Source: JBBKWJ01 sp037968895
Lineage (GTDB): Bacteria; Actinomycetota; Acidimicrobiia; Acidimicrobiales; SZUA-35
DNA length: 12,381 nt
NCBI GenBank assembly: GCA_037968895.1
Contig: JBBKWJ010000231.1
Location: 1 to 12,381 of the forward strand
Reading direction: 5' to 3'
Shown here: positions 6,140 through 12,381 of the stretch, piece by piece
How positions within the stretch are numbered: the first letter of the stretch is position 1
Layout: every line of letters starts with the position of its first letter
Notes under the pieces: model-generated
Database searches by the model: none
Seen by the model: the letters and a program-made list of their open reading frames with translations, nothing else
What the model was told of the DNA's origin: nothing
Position numbers and translations under genes: made by a program

Positions 6140-7755
6140 GCGTGATTCATTCGTCAGTAGACACCGGTTCGGCACTCTGGCAAACAAACGTCGATGCCTA
6201 CAACGCGCTGACCTCAACCCTCCGTGAACGCATCGACTACGCCATCAGCGGGGGCAAGGGTCGCGACAGATCAGTCGAGCGCCACCTGTCTCGGGGCAAG
6301 ATCCTCGTACGCGATCGCATCGACCTAGTGATCGACGAAGACACTCCGTTTCTCGAACTCTCGACTCTCGCAGCGTGGGATCAATACGACAATTCTGCAC
6401 CTGGGGCTGGCATTGTCACAGGCATTGGCGTGGTGCATGGCGTGCCATACATGTTTATTGCCAACGACGCCACCGTAAAGGGCGGCTCGTTGTTGCCTGC
6501 GTCGATCAAGAAACACGTGAGGGCGCAAGAGATCGCCGAAGAGAACGAACTCGGCTGCATCTACCTCGTCGACTCCGGTGGCGCCTTCCTTCCTCTTCAG
6601 GATGAGATATTCCCCGACAAAGATCATTTCGGCGGCTCGTTCTATCGACAGGCTCGCATGTCGGCCATGGGGCTTCCGCAGCTCTCAGTCGTCCTCGGCG
6701 GCTGCACCGCCGGCGGGGCCTATGTGCCTGCACTCTCCGACGAAGTAATCATGGTCGAAGGCATTGGCCGAATCTTCTTGGGTGGTCCACCGATCGTGAA
6801 GGCGGCGCTTGGTGAGATCATCGACCAAGACGATCTCGGCGGAGCCTTGCTTCATACCCACGTCTCCGGGGTTTCTGACTACCGCACCCAGACCGAGCAC
6901 GAGGCGTACGCACTGCTCCGCCAGCTCTGCGCCAACACAAATCAGCGGCGCATCGACGAACGCCAAGACTGGATCGGATGGAACGAGCCAGAAGCGCCGC
7001 TGTATCCGGCCGACGACATCTACGGGATTATCAACGCCGATGCCAGACTTCCGTTTGATGGTCGCGAGATCATCGCTCGCATAGTCGACGGCTCAAAGTT
7101 CCAGGAGTTCAAGCCCGAGTGGGGAGAGTCGATCATCTGTGGCTTCTCTAATATCTGGGGCCACCAGGTCGGCATCATCGCCAACAACGGCATCATCTTC
7201 TCCGAGGCAGCGCTGAAGGCAACCCACTTCATCGAACTGTGTGAGCAGCGCAAGATCCCACTGTTGTTCTTGCAGAACACATCCGGATACATGGTTGGCC
7301 GTGACAGCGAGGCCGCTGGAATTGCGAAGCACGGGGCCAAGATGGTCGCCGCCGTCGCCAATGCCAGGGTCCCGAAGTTCACTGTCCTTATTGGCGGTTC
7401 ATACGGGGCCGGAAACTATGGAATGTGTGGCCGCGGTTTCAACCCTCGCTTCCTATTTTCCTGGCCAAACTCTCGCATCGCCACGATGTCGGCCGACACC
7501 GCCCAGACAGTGCTCGTCGACATCAGGCTTGCCGGCCTCAAAGCGGCCAACACATCAGACGAAGAGATCGAGGCCATCAGAGCCGAGGTCAGAGAACAAT
7601 ACGAAACCCAGTCCGACCCCTATTACGCAACTTCGCGTCTCTGGGACGACGGTCTGATCGACCCAATTCACACCCGTGACGCGTTGGGCCTTGCCCTCGC
7701 CGTTGCGGCCCGCCAGGACGCACCACAGTCCGGCGGCATCGTGTACCGGATGTAG
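6136..7755 (+). CDS. Acyl-CoA carboxylase beta (carboxyltransferase) subunit, methylcrotonyl/geranyl-CoA type
   Basis: This subunit transfers the carboxyl group from carboxybiotin to an acyl-CoA and works with the alpha subunit encoded next. The 539 residues match methylcrotonyl-CoA carboxylase beta subunits in length and order: ANDATVKGGSLLP (109-121), YLVDSGGAFLPLQDEIFPD (143-161), GGCTAGGAYVPALSDE (188-203), IFLGGPPIVKAALGE (213-227) in the N-half, then GIAKHGAKMVAAVA (395-408), TVLIGGSYGAGNYGMCGR (416-433) and a C-terminal DDGLIDPIHTRDALGL. The glycine-rich oxyanion-hole stretches are intact. Odd points are NTSGYMVG (381-388), where NxTGFMVG is usual, and MSADTAQ (451-457), where MGGEQAA is usual. 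The start overlaps the regulator's stop as ATGA with no strong ribosome site. In mycobacterial naming this would be AccD1-like. Methylcrotonyl-CoA is the most likely substrate; geranyl-CoA or another 3-methyl-2-enoyl-CoA remains possible. Confidence 0.9.
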   Translation: MSVIHSSVDTGSALWQTNVDAYNALTSTLRERIDYAISGGKGRDRSVERHLSRGKILVRDRIDLVIDEDTPFLELSTLAAWDQYDNSAPGAGIVTGIGVVHGVPYMFIANDATVKGGSLLPASIKKHVRAQEIAEENELGCIYLVDSGGAFLPLQDEIFPDKDHFGGSFYRQARMSAMGLPQLSVVLGGCTAGGAYVPALSDEVIMVEGIGRIFLGGPPIVKAALGEIIDQDDLGGALLHTHVSGVSDYRTQTEHEAYALLRQLCANTNQRRIDERQDWIGWNEPEAPLYPADDIYGIINADARLPFDGREIIARIVDGSKFQEFKPEWGESIICGFSNIWGHQVGIIANNGIIFSEAALKATHFIELCEQRKIPLLFLQNTSGYMVGRDSEAAGIAKHGAKMVAAVANARVPKFTVLIGGSYGAGNYGMCGRGFNPRFLFSWPNSRIATMSADTAQTVLVDIRLAGLKAANTSDEEIEAIRAEVREQYETQSDPYYATSRLWDDGLIDPIHTRDALGLALAVAARQDAPQSGGIVYRM

Positions 7756-7760
7756 GAGAG
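7755..7760 (+). promoter_or_regulatory. Ribosome binding site of the carboxylase alpha subunit
   Basis: GGAGAG begins on the last base of the beta-subunit TAG stop; its GGAG core ends 5 bases before the ATG at 7764. It supports that ATG as the start and suggests independent re-initiation at the third gene of the operon. Confidence 0.7.
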
Positions 7761-7763
7761 CAG

Positions 7764-9647
7764 ATGCGCATATTGATAGCTAACAGAGGCGAGATCGCCC
7801 GGCGCATTATCGCTGGCGCGCATAAGGGCGGTCATTCGACGGTGGCCGTCTACGCCGACCCTGATCGCACGGCACCACATGTAGCTGAGGCCAACGACGC
7901 ACGACGGATCGGTCCGGCCGAGCTGGCAGCGTCATACCTGAATGTCGACGCGTTGCTCGCCGCGATGGCAGACTCGGGAGCAGACGCAGTTCATCCGGGC
8001 TACGGGTTCCTGGCCGAGAACGGAGCATTCGCCCGGGCCGTGATCACGGCAGGTCACACCTGGATCGGCCCACACCCCGAGGCCATGGAACGCATGGGCT
8101 CCAAGATCGAGGCCAGACGGATCGCGAGCGCCGCTGGTGTGCCAACGATTCCCGGGTACGACGAGTCTCAGGTTCCCGCCGACCTCGCCGCAGCCGCAGA
8201 TCGAATTGGCTATCCGGTGCTGGTGAAGGCCTCCGCTGGGGGAGGCGGGCGAGGCATTCGTATCGCCCACCAACCAGACCAGTTTCTGGCCGCGCTCGCA
8301 GAAGCCTCGTCTGAGTCAGAGCGGGCATTCGGCGACGGTGCCATGATCGTTGAACGGTTCATCCAACAGCCACGCCATGTTGAAGTGCAGTTGATCGGCG
8401 ACAAGCACGGCAACGTCATCCACCTCGGCACTCGTGAGTGTTCTTTGCAGCGGCGCTACCAGAAGGTCATCGAAGAGGCGCCAGCCCCCAACCTCCCGCC
8501 CCAGACCCTCGCCGCCATGGGCGAGGCGGCTGTCGCCCTTGGCCACAACATGTCTTACGACTCGGCGGGCACAGTCGAGTTCATCGTCGACGACGTCACT
8601 GGCGAGTTCTTCTTCTTAGAGATGAACACCCGACTCCAGGTTGAGCACCCAGTGACCGAGCAGGTCACCGGCCTCGACATTGTTGATCTGATGATTCGGT
8701 CGGCTGCAGGCGAGCCGCTCGGCTTCGCTCAGGACGACGTCACGATCACCGGCCACGCCTTCGAAGCACGGATCAATGCCGAAGACCCATGGGCCGGCTT
8801 CGTACCTCAGACCGGGCGCGTGACCCACCTCGTTGTCCCCGCAGGAGTGCGTTGGGATGCGGCCGTCGTAGCGGGCAGCGAGATCAGCCCTCATTACGAC
8901 TCGATGATCGCCAAGGTCATTGTCGATGGACCCGATCGCGACACTGCCCGCCTACGTCTGATCGCTGCTCTCGATGCGCTCGTACTCGGCGATGTTCCCC
9001 ACAATGCTGGCTTCCTACGATGGCTCCTCACACAAGCACCAGTAGTGGCAGGCCGCGTGACAACACGATTCATTGACGAGCTTGACGACATCACGGCGCC
9101 TGATGCAAGCCTCGCGGCACTGGCGGGAGCCGACGCGTTTCGAACTGCTGCTGCTGTAGAGCATCGGCGAGGCAGCGTCTGGCAGCAGGTTGGGCCAGTC
9201 CGACTGACCACCCACAAGAACACGAAGACAATGCTGCTCGACCGAAACGATGAGCATTTCGAAGTGGAGCCAGCAAGTCGATACACGGGCGCTCCGGTGG
9301 CAACGTCGATTGATCTTGCGGGCCGACAAGTCGCCGTCAATCTCGACGGTGAGACCTTCACATTCGTCGTTCCTCGAGTCGAGGAACGGTGGGCGCCCGA
9401 AGGAAGCGGCCCTGGCGACAGTGGTGCCGCGATCACCTCACCATTCCCGGCGATTGTTGTTGAAGTACACGCCGTCGCCGGGCAAGCAGTTGCCCAAGGC
9501 GACGTTCTTGTCGTGATCGAGGCGATGAAAATGCTGCATTCGCTTGAAGCGAAAGGCGATGCTGTCATCGCAGAAGTCCGGGTCGCCGCGGGCGACCAAG
9601 TTGAGTCCAATTCCGTCCTAGTTACCTTTGCCGAGGCACCAGAATGA
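7764..9647 (+). CDS. Acyl-CoA carboxylase alpha subunit (biotin carboxylase plus biotin carrier)
   Basis: This subunit carboxylates its own biotin with ATP and bicarbonate and hands the carboxyl group to the beta subunit. The biotin carboxylase domain fills about residues 1-445: IANRGEIARRI (5-15), HPGYGFLAEN (77-86), the glycine-rich ATP loop KASAGGGGRGIR (155-166), RECSLQRRYQKVIEEAP (224-240) and EMNTRLQVEHPVTE (286-299), which contains R290, Q292 and E294. A middle region (about 450-545) would be the subunit-contact (BT) domain. The C-terminal biotinyl domain (about 556-625) carries the biotin lysine K589 in EAMKM. The usual PMPG before the biotinyl fold reads PFPA here. At 627 residues it is slightly short for the family, mostly in the middle region. 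It sits 8 bases after the beta subunit and overlaps the acyl-CoA dehydrogenase as ATGA. It is AccA1/MccA-like. Confidence 0.93.
   Translation: MRILIANRGEIARRIIAGAHKGGHSTVAVYADPDRTAPHVAEANDARRIGPAELAASYLNVDALLAAMADSGADAVHPGYGFLAENGAFARAVITAGHTWIGPHPEAMERMGSKIEARRIASAAGVPTIPGYDESQVPADLAAAADRIGYPVLVKASAGGGGRGIRIAHQPDQFLAALAEASSESERAFGDGAMIVERFIQQPRHVEVQLIGDKHGNVIHLGTRECSLQRRYQKVIEEAPAPNLPPQTLAAMGEAAVALGHNMSYDSAGTVEFIVDDVTGEFFFLEMNTRLQVEHPVTEQVTGLDIVDLMIRSAAGEPLGFAQDDVTITGHAFEARINAEDPWAGFVPQTGRVTHLVVPAGVRWDAAVVAGSEISPHYDSMIAKVIVDGPDRDTARLRLIAALDALVLGDVPHNAGFLRWLLTQAPVVAGRVTTRFIDELDDITAPDASLAALAGADAFRTAAAVEHRRGSVWQQVGPVRLTTHKNTKTMLLDRNDEHFEVEPASRYTGAPVATSIDLAGRQVAVNLDGETFTFVVPRVEERWAPEGSGPGDSGAAITSPFPAIVVEVHAVAGQAVAQGDVLVVIEAMKMLHSLEAKGDAVIAEVRVAAGDQVESNSVLVTFAEAPE
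9368..9388. repeat. Perfect odd palindrome inside the alpha-subunit gene
   Basis: Arms CGTTCCTCGA (9368-9377) and TCGAGGAACG (9379-9388) are exact reverse complements around a single central G. It lies in codons for the linker before the biotinyl domain. An arm this long with one central base is unexpected by chance at any given place, but no function can be assigned. Confidence 0.6.
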
Positions 9648-10792
9648 ATCATCGCAATATCTACATGACCGACGAGCTCGAAGCGATCTACGACCAAACA
9701 GTCGAGTTCGTGACCAAAGAGGTGCTTCCTCACGGTGAGAAGTGGGAAGACGAGGGCAAGGTGCCTCGCGATGTCCTTCAGAAGATGGGGGCGCTTGGCA
9801 TGTTCGGCCTTCGTGTTCCCGAACAGTGGGGTGGCCTAGGAATGGGACCTCTGGCTTCAGCCACGTTCTCCGAAGCGCTTGGCGCCTCGACATTCGCTGG
9901 TTTCGATGCCACCGTGCTGGTCCACACCGACATGGCAACGCCGCACCTCGTCAATTCTGGCAACGACGAGCAACTTGCTCGGTACATGCCAGGGATCCTG
10001 GCTGGCGAGTTCATCGTGTCAATCGGTGTGTCAGAACCTGACGCGGGCTCAGATGTCGCAGGCATCCGGTCGACAGCAGTCAAGGACGGTGATGGCTGGC
10101 GAATCAATGGCACAAAGATGTTCATCACCAACGCCGTCTACGGCGACATGACCATCCTTGCCGCCAGGACCGACCCCGAGAACAAATACGGCATTTCCAT
10201 GTTCCTCGTCGAAAAGGGCACCGAGGGATTCAGCGTGTCCAAGAAGCTCAATAAGCACGGCTGGTTGTGCTCAGACACGGCCGAGCTCGTGCTCGACGAT
10301 GTCTGGGTTCCAGACGCGCAACTTCTGGGTGAAGAACACCGTGGTTTCTACGCCACGATGCAGAACTTCCAAAACGAGCGAATGGTTCTCGTCGGTATGG
10401 GTGTTGGTGCGGCACAACGGGCAATCGATATCACGCTCGAACACACTCAGCAGAGACCAGCCTTCGGGAAGACGCTTTTTGACCTTGGGGCAATTCGTCA
10501 GCGCATGGCGATGAACCAGGCGAAAGTGGATGCGGTTCGGGCTGCCATGTATCACGCCGCTTGGATCGGTGAGGAAGGCGGCGACAACGTGAAGGAAATG
10601 TCAGGAGTAAAAGCGTTTGGCGCCGAGGTCGTCAACCAGGTGATGTACGACTGCCTTCAGTTCCACGGTGGTATGGGCTACATGCGCGAATCAGCGGTTG
10701 AACGTATGACCCGCGATGCACGAATCTTGCCAATCGGTGGCGGCGCAACCGAGGTCATGCTCGAAGAAGTGGCCAAGCGCTCCTACGTCTAG
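9644..10792 (+). CDS. Acyl-CoA dehydrogenase, IVD/LCAD-like active-site arrangement
   Basis: This FAD enzyme introduces an alpha-beta double bond into an acyl-CoA and passes electrons to electron-transfer flavoprotein. It has 382 residues, the standard length. Family marks are EPDAGSD (131-137), WRINGTKMFITNA (152-164), RPAFGK (271-276) and QFHGGMGYMRE (339-349). The position of the usual catalytic glutamate (the E of YEGT in medium/short-chain enzymes) is glycine G366 in PIGGGATEVM, as in long-chain acyl-CoA dehydrogenases. A glutamate, E245, lies in NERMVLVGMG, the helix that carries the base in isovaleryl- and long-chain enzymes. This fits a branched or longer substrate. ATG 9644 overlaps the preceding stop as ATGA and has GAGG 7 bases upstream. 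Placed with the carboxylase, it probably makes the 3-methyl-2-enoyl-CoA that the carboxylase uses (isovaleryl-CoA or citronellyl-CoA dehydrogenase). Confidence 0.92.
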   Translation: MNHRNIYMTDELEAIYDQTVEFVTKEVLPHGEKWEDEGKVPRDVLQKMGALGMFGLRVPEQWGGLGMGPLASATFSEALGASTFAGFDATVLVHTDMATPHLVNSGNDEQLARYMPGILAGEFIVSIGVSEPDAGSDVAGIRSTAVKDGDGWRINGTKMFITNAVYGDMTILAARTDPENKYGISMFLVEKGTEGFSVSKKLNKHGWLCSDTAELVLDDVWVPDAQLLGEEHRGFYATMQNFQNERMVLVGMGVGAAQRAIDITLEHTQQRPAFGKTLFDLGAIRQRMAMNQAKVDAVRAAMYHAAWIGEEGGDNVKEMSGVKAFGAEVVNQVMYDCLQFHGGMGYMRESAVERMTRDARILPIGGGATEVMLEEVAKRSYV

Positions 10793-10795
10793 GGT
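10791..10795 (+). promoter_or_regulatory. Ribosome binding site deciding the CitE-like lyase start
   Basis: AGGGT lies 7 bases before the ATG at 10803, directly at the preceding stop codon. It supports this start over in-frame codons further upstream, which would fall inside the acyl-CoA dehydrogenase gene. Confidence 0.5.
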
Positions 10796-10802
10796 CAACA
10801 CG

Positions 10803-11645
10803 ATGACAATCACCAAACTGCGCTCGCTGTTGTTCATGCCGGCAGTACGTCCCGAGATGGTGGCAAAGGGGCCACGCTCTGGCGCCGATGGAATGGTCAT
10901 CGACTGTGAAGACGCCACTCCGGCCAACGCAAAAGCCGAAGGACGGGCGTTGGCGAAGCGTCTCGCAACCGATCTCACTGACGAAGACATTCTGGTGTTC
11001 GTCAGGATCAATGCGGTGCCAACAGAGTGGTTTGCCGACGATGTCGCCGAGGGGCTTGCTCCGACCTTGGATGGCGTGGTTCTTCCAATGGTCGAGTCAC
11101 TCGATCACCTTGACACGATGACTGCCGCCCTCGCGAAAGCTGGCCTCGCGCACCTCGGCGTTGTCGCTGGCATCGAATCAGCACTTGGCGTCGCCGAGTC
11201 TCGCGAGTTGCTGGCCCACCCGCTTGTGATCGGCGGCTACTTCGGAGCTGAAGATTTCATCGCCGATATGGGTGGCGTGAGGACCGAAAGCAACGCTGAG
11301 GTCGCGTACGCCAGAGGACGAGTCGCCTTGGCCGGTCGCCTCGCAGGCGTGCCGGTACTCGATCAGATCGTGGCCAACTTCAAAGACGACAACCGCATGA
11401 ACCGCGAGATCGCTGAAGCCCGGGCCATGGGCTATGGCGGCAAGCTCTGTATTCACCCGCAGCAGGTTGCACTCGCAAACGTTGGCTTCATGCCGTCCGC
11501 CGCTGAGGTCGAACGAGCAACCAAGCTGCTCGCTGCCTACGACGCGGCTACGGCCAGTGGCGTCGCGGCGATTGCGTTTGAGGGTCAAATGGTTGATGAA
11601 CCTCTCGCATCTCAGGCCCGCCAGATCATCGCCCGGTCGGCGTAG
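10803..11645 (+). CDS. CitE-like hydroxyacyl-CoA lyase (HpcH/HpaI aldolase family)
   Basis: These Mg2+-dependent TIM-barrel lyases split beta-hydroxyacyl-CoAs such as citryl-, malyl-, citramalyl- or HMG-CoA. From ATG 10803 it has 280 residues, normal for stand-alone CitE homologues. Visible features: LRSLLFMPA (6-14), VIDCEDA (32-38), R68 in VRIN, metal ligands E125 (GIESALGV) and D151 (FGAEDFIADMGG), GKLCIHPQQV (213-222) and the C-terminal MVDEP (263-267). From memory, the M. tuberculosis homologue Rv2498c lies in the same kind of operon (accD1-accA1-fadE19) and was reported to cleave both HMG-CoA and citramalyl-CoA, serving leucine and itaconate breakdown. By analogy this gene may replace the classical HMG-CoA lyase. 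It starts 10 bases after the acyl-CoA dehydrogenase and its TAG directly abuts the next ATG. The exact substrate is inferred. Confidence 0.88.
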   Translation: MTITKLRSLLFMPAVRPEMVAKGPRSGADGMVIDCEDATPANAKAEGRALAKRLATDLTDEDILVFVRINAVPTEWFADDVAEGLAPTLDGVVLPMVESLDHLDTMTAALAKAGLAHLGVVAGIESALGVAESRELLAHPLVIGGYFGAEDFIADMGGVRTESNAEVAYARGRVALAGRLAGVPVLDQIVANFKDDNRMNREIAEARAMGYGGKLCIHPQQVALANVGFMPSAAEVERATKLLAAYDAATASGVAAIAFEGQMVDEPLASQARQIIARSA

Positions 11646-12381
11646 ATGGCACACGTATCCGATACCTCGACAATTGCTGGAGCTCAGCCGTTCGCCGGCC
11701 GGACCGCACTCATCACTGGCGCCGCCGGCGATATCGGCTGCGCCACAGCCGTTCGTCTCGCGACAGGTGGGGCTCGCGTCGTATTAGCCGATATCGCTGA
11801 TGGGCTCGACGCCACCGCCAATCTCTGCGTCGCCGCAAACCCGGCTAGCAACCCGATAGCTACTCGTTTTGACGTGACAGACGAGTCAGAAGCGCAACGA
11901 GTATTCGAGGACCTCTCGTCGCAATCGATTGTGTGCGATCTGCTTTTCAACAATGCCGGTTACCAGGGAGATTTCCGCAATATTCTCAATTACGACGTCG
12001 CCGACTTTCGACGCGTTCTCGACATCAATGTCACTGGCATGTTCATCGTGCTGCAGTCGTTCGCACGCTCGCTTGTCGCTGCGGGAAAGCCCGGGGCCGT
12101 TGTCAACACTGCCTCAATGGCCCATGGCGGAGCACCTAACATGGCCGCCTATAGCGCGTCGAAAGCGGCTGTCATTGCCCTGACGAAGACTGCCGCTAAG
12201 GACCTTGCCCACCACACGATCCGAGTGAACTCAATCAGTCCGGCGTTCATCGGACCCGGCCTCATGTGGGACCGACAGGTCGAACGGCAGGCGAGTACTC
12301 CGAGCCAATACTTCTCCGACGACCCGGCGGAAGTCGAGGCACAGATGATCTCGTCGGTGCCGCTTCGTCGCTACGGCTCGC
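11646..12381 (+). CDS. Short-chain dehydrogenase/reductase, C-terminus beyond the window
   Basis: This is an NAD(P)-dependent classical SDR acting on a hydroxy or keto group of an unidentified substrate. The first 245 codons are visible with no stop. Motifs: TGAAGDIG (24-31, cofactor glycines), D49 at the end of the second strand (favouring NAD), NNAG (102-105), N128 in LDINVTG, and the catalytic triad S157, Y169 and K173 (YSASK). SISPAFIGPG follows. Classical SDRs have about 250-280 residues, so only a short C-terminal piece is missing. The ATG immediately follows the lyase TAG, with no Shine-Dalgarno sequence, so translation is probably coupled. SDRs occur in acyclic-terpene (atu) clusters and in beta-hydroxyacyl-CoA oxidation; neither role can be shown from sequence. 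Confidence 0.9.
   Translation, partial: MAHVSDTSTIAGAQPFAGRTALITGAAGDIGCATAVRLATGGARVVLADIADGLDATANLCVAANPASNPIATRFDVTDESEAQRVFEDLSSQSIVCDLLFNNAGYQGDFRNILNYDVADFRRVLDINVTGMFIVLQSFARSLVAAGKPGAVVNTASMAHGGAPNMAAYSASKAAVIALTKTAAKDLAHHTIRVNSISPAFIGPGLMWDRQVERQASTPSQYFSDDPAEVEAQMISSVPLRRYGS

Noticed and set aside
8894..9733. Minus-strand open frame of 279 codons
   Set aside because: It is antisense to the carboxylase alpha subunit; rich in Ser/Thr/Arg as expected of a shadow frame in GC-biased coding DNA.
10716..10802. N-terminal extension of the CitE-like lyase to an upstream ATG at 10716
   Set aside because: It would lie almost entirely inside the acyl-CoA dehydrogenase gene, and the added 29 residues do not resemble the family; ATG 10803 has a ribosome site and starts just before the conserved LRSLLF.
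1..12381. Mobile elements, defence system, CRISPR array or tRNA/rRNA
   Set aside because: No transposase, integrase, nuclease or repeat-spacer pattern was seen, and all DNA is accounted for by metabolic, regulatory and helicase genes.

Overview
This is a gene-dense chromosomal window, moderately GC-rich by eye, with strong codon-third-position GC bias. It carries eight complete protein genes and two genes cut by the window edges. No RNA gene, CRISPR array, insertion sequence or phage gene was seen, and no gene-free stretch exceeds about 115 bases. An HrpA-type helicase, an accD/accA-style two-subunit biotin carboxylase next to an acyl-CoA dehydrogenase and a CitE-like lyase, GTG starts, and two promoter candidates that appear leaderless all suggest an actinobacterium (Actinomycetota, possibly Acidimicrobiia). 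That assignment is an inference from gene content, not from a marker gene.

Layout. (1) Positions 1-1826, minus strand: the N-terminal half of the DEAH-box RNA helicase HrpA, running off the left edge. (2) Positions 1890-4312, plus strand: a two-gene unit, threonine ammonia-lyase with a C-terminal ACT domain followed by a CaiB/BaiF (family III) CoA-transferase, joined by a GTGA overlap. (3) Positions 4309-5415, minus strand: a zinc alcohol dehydrogenase whose stop codon overlaps that of the CoA-transferase. (4) Positions 5416-5530: a divergent control region with a near-perfect 20-base palindrome set inside a recognisable promoter. (5) Positions 5531-12381, plus strand: one compact operon of TetR regulator, carboxyltransferase (beta) subunit, biotin carboxylase/BCCP (alpha) subunit, acyl-CoA dehydrogenase, CitE-like hydroxyacyl-CoA lyase and a short-chain dehydrogenase that runs off the right edge. 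Genes in the operon overlap by ATGA, abut as TAG-ATG, or are separated by only about 10 bases.

How the genes may work together. The operon encodes the chemistry used to break down 3-methyl-branched acyl-CoAs: dehydrogenation at alpha-beta, biotin-dependent carboxylation of the methyl branch and, after hydration, retro-Claisen cleavage by the lyase. This is the leucine route (isovaleryl-CoA to methylcrotonyl-CoA to methylglutaconyl-CoA to HMG-CoA to acetyl-CoA plus acetoacetate). It is equally the acyclic-terpene route (citronellyl/geranyl-CoA). The divergent alcohol dehydrogenase, the nearby CoA-transferase and the SDR would fit a branched alcohol entering as substrate. No enoyl-CoA hydratase is visible, and substrate identity cannot be fixed from sequence alone. 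The most testable structure is the TetR operator/promoter at 5496-5531, which probably controls the whole catabolic operon and may also control the alcohol dehydrogenase.
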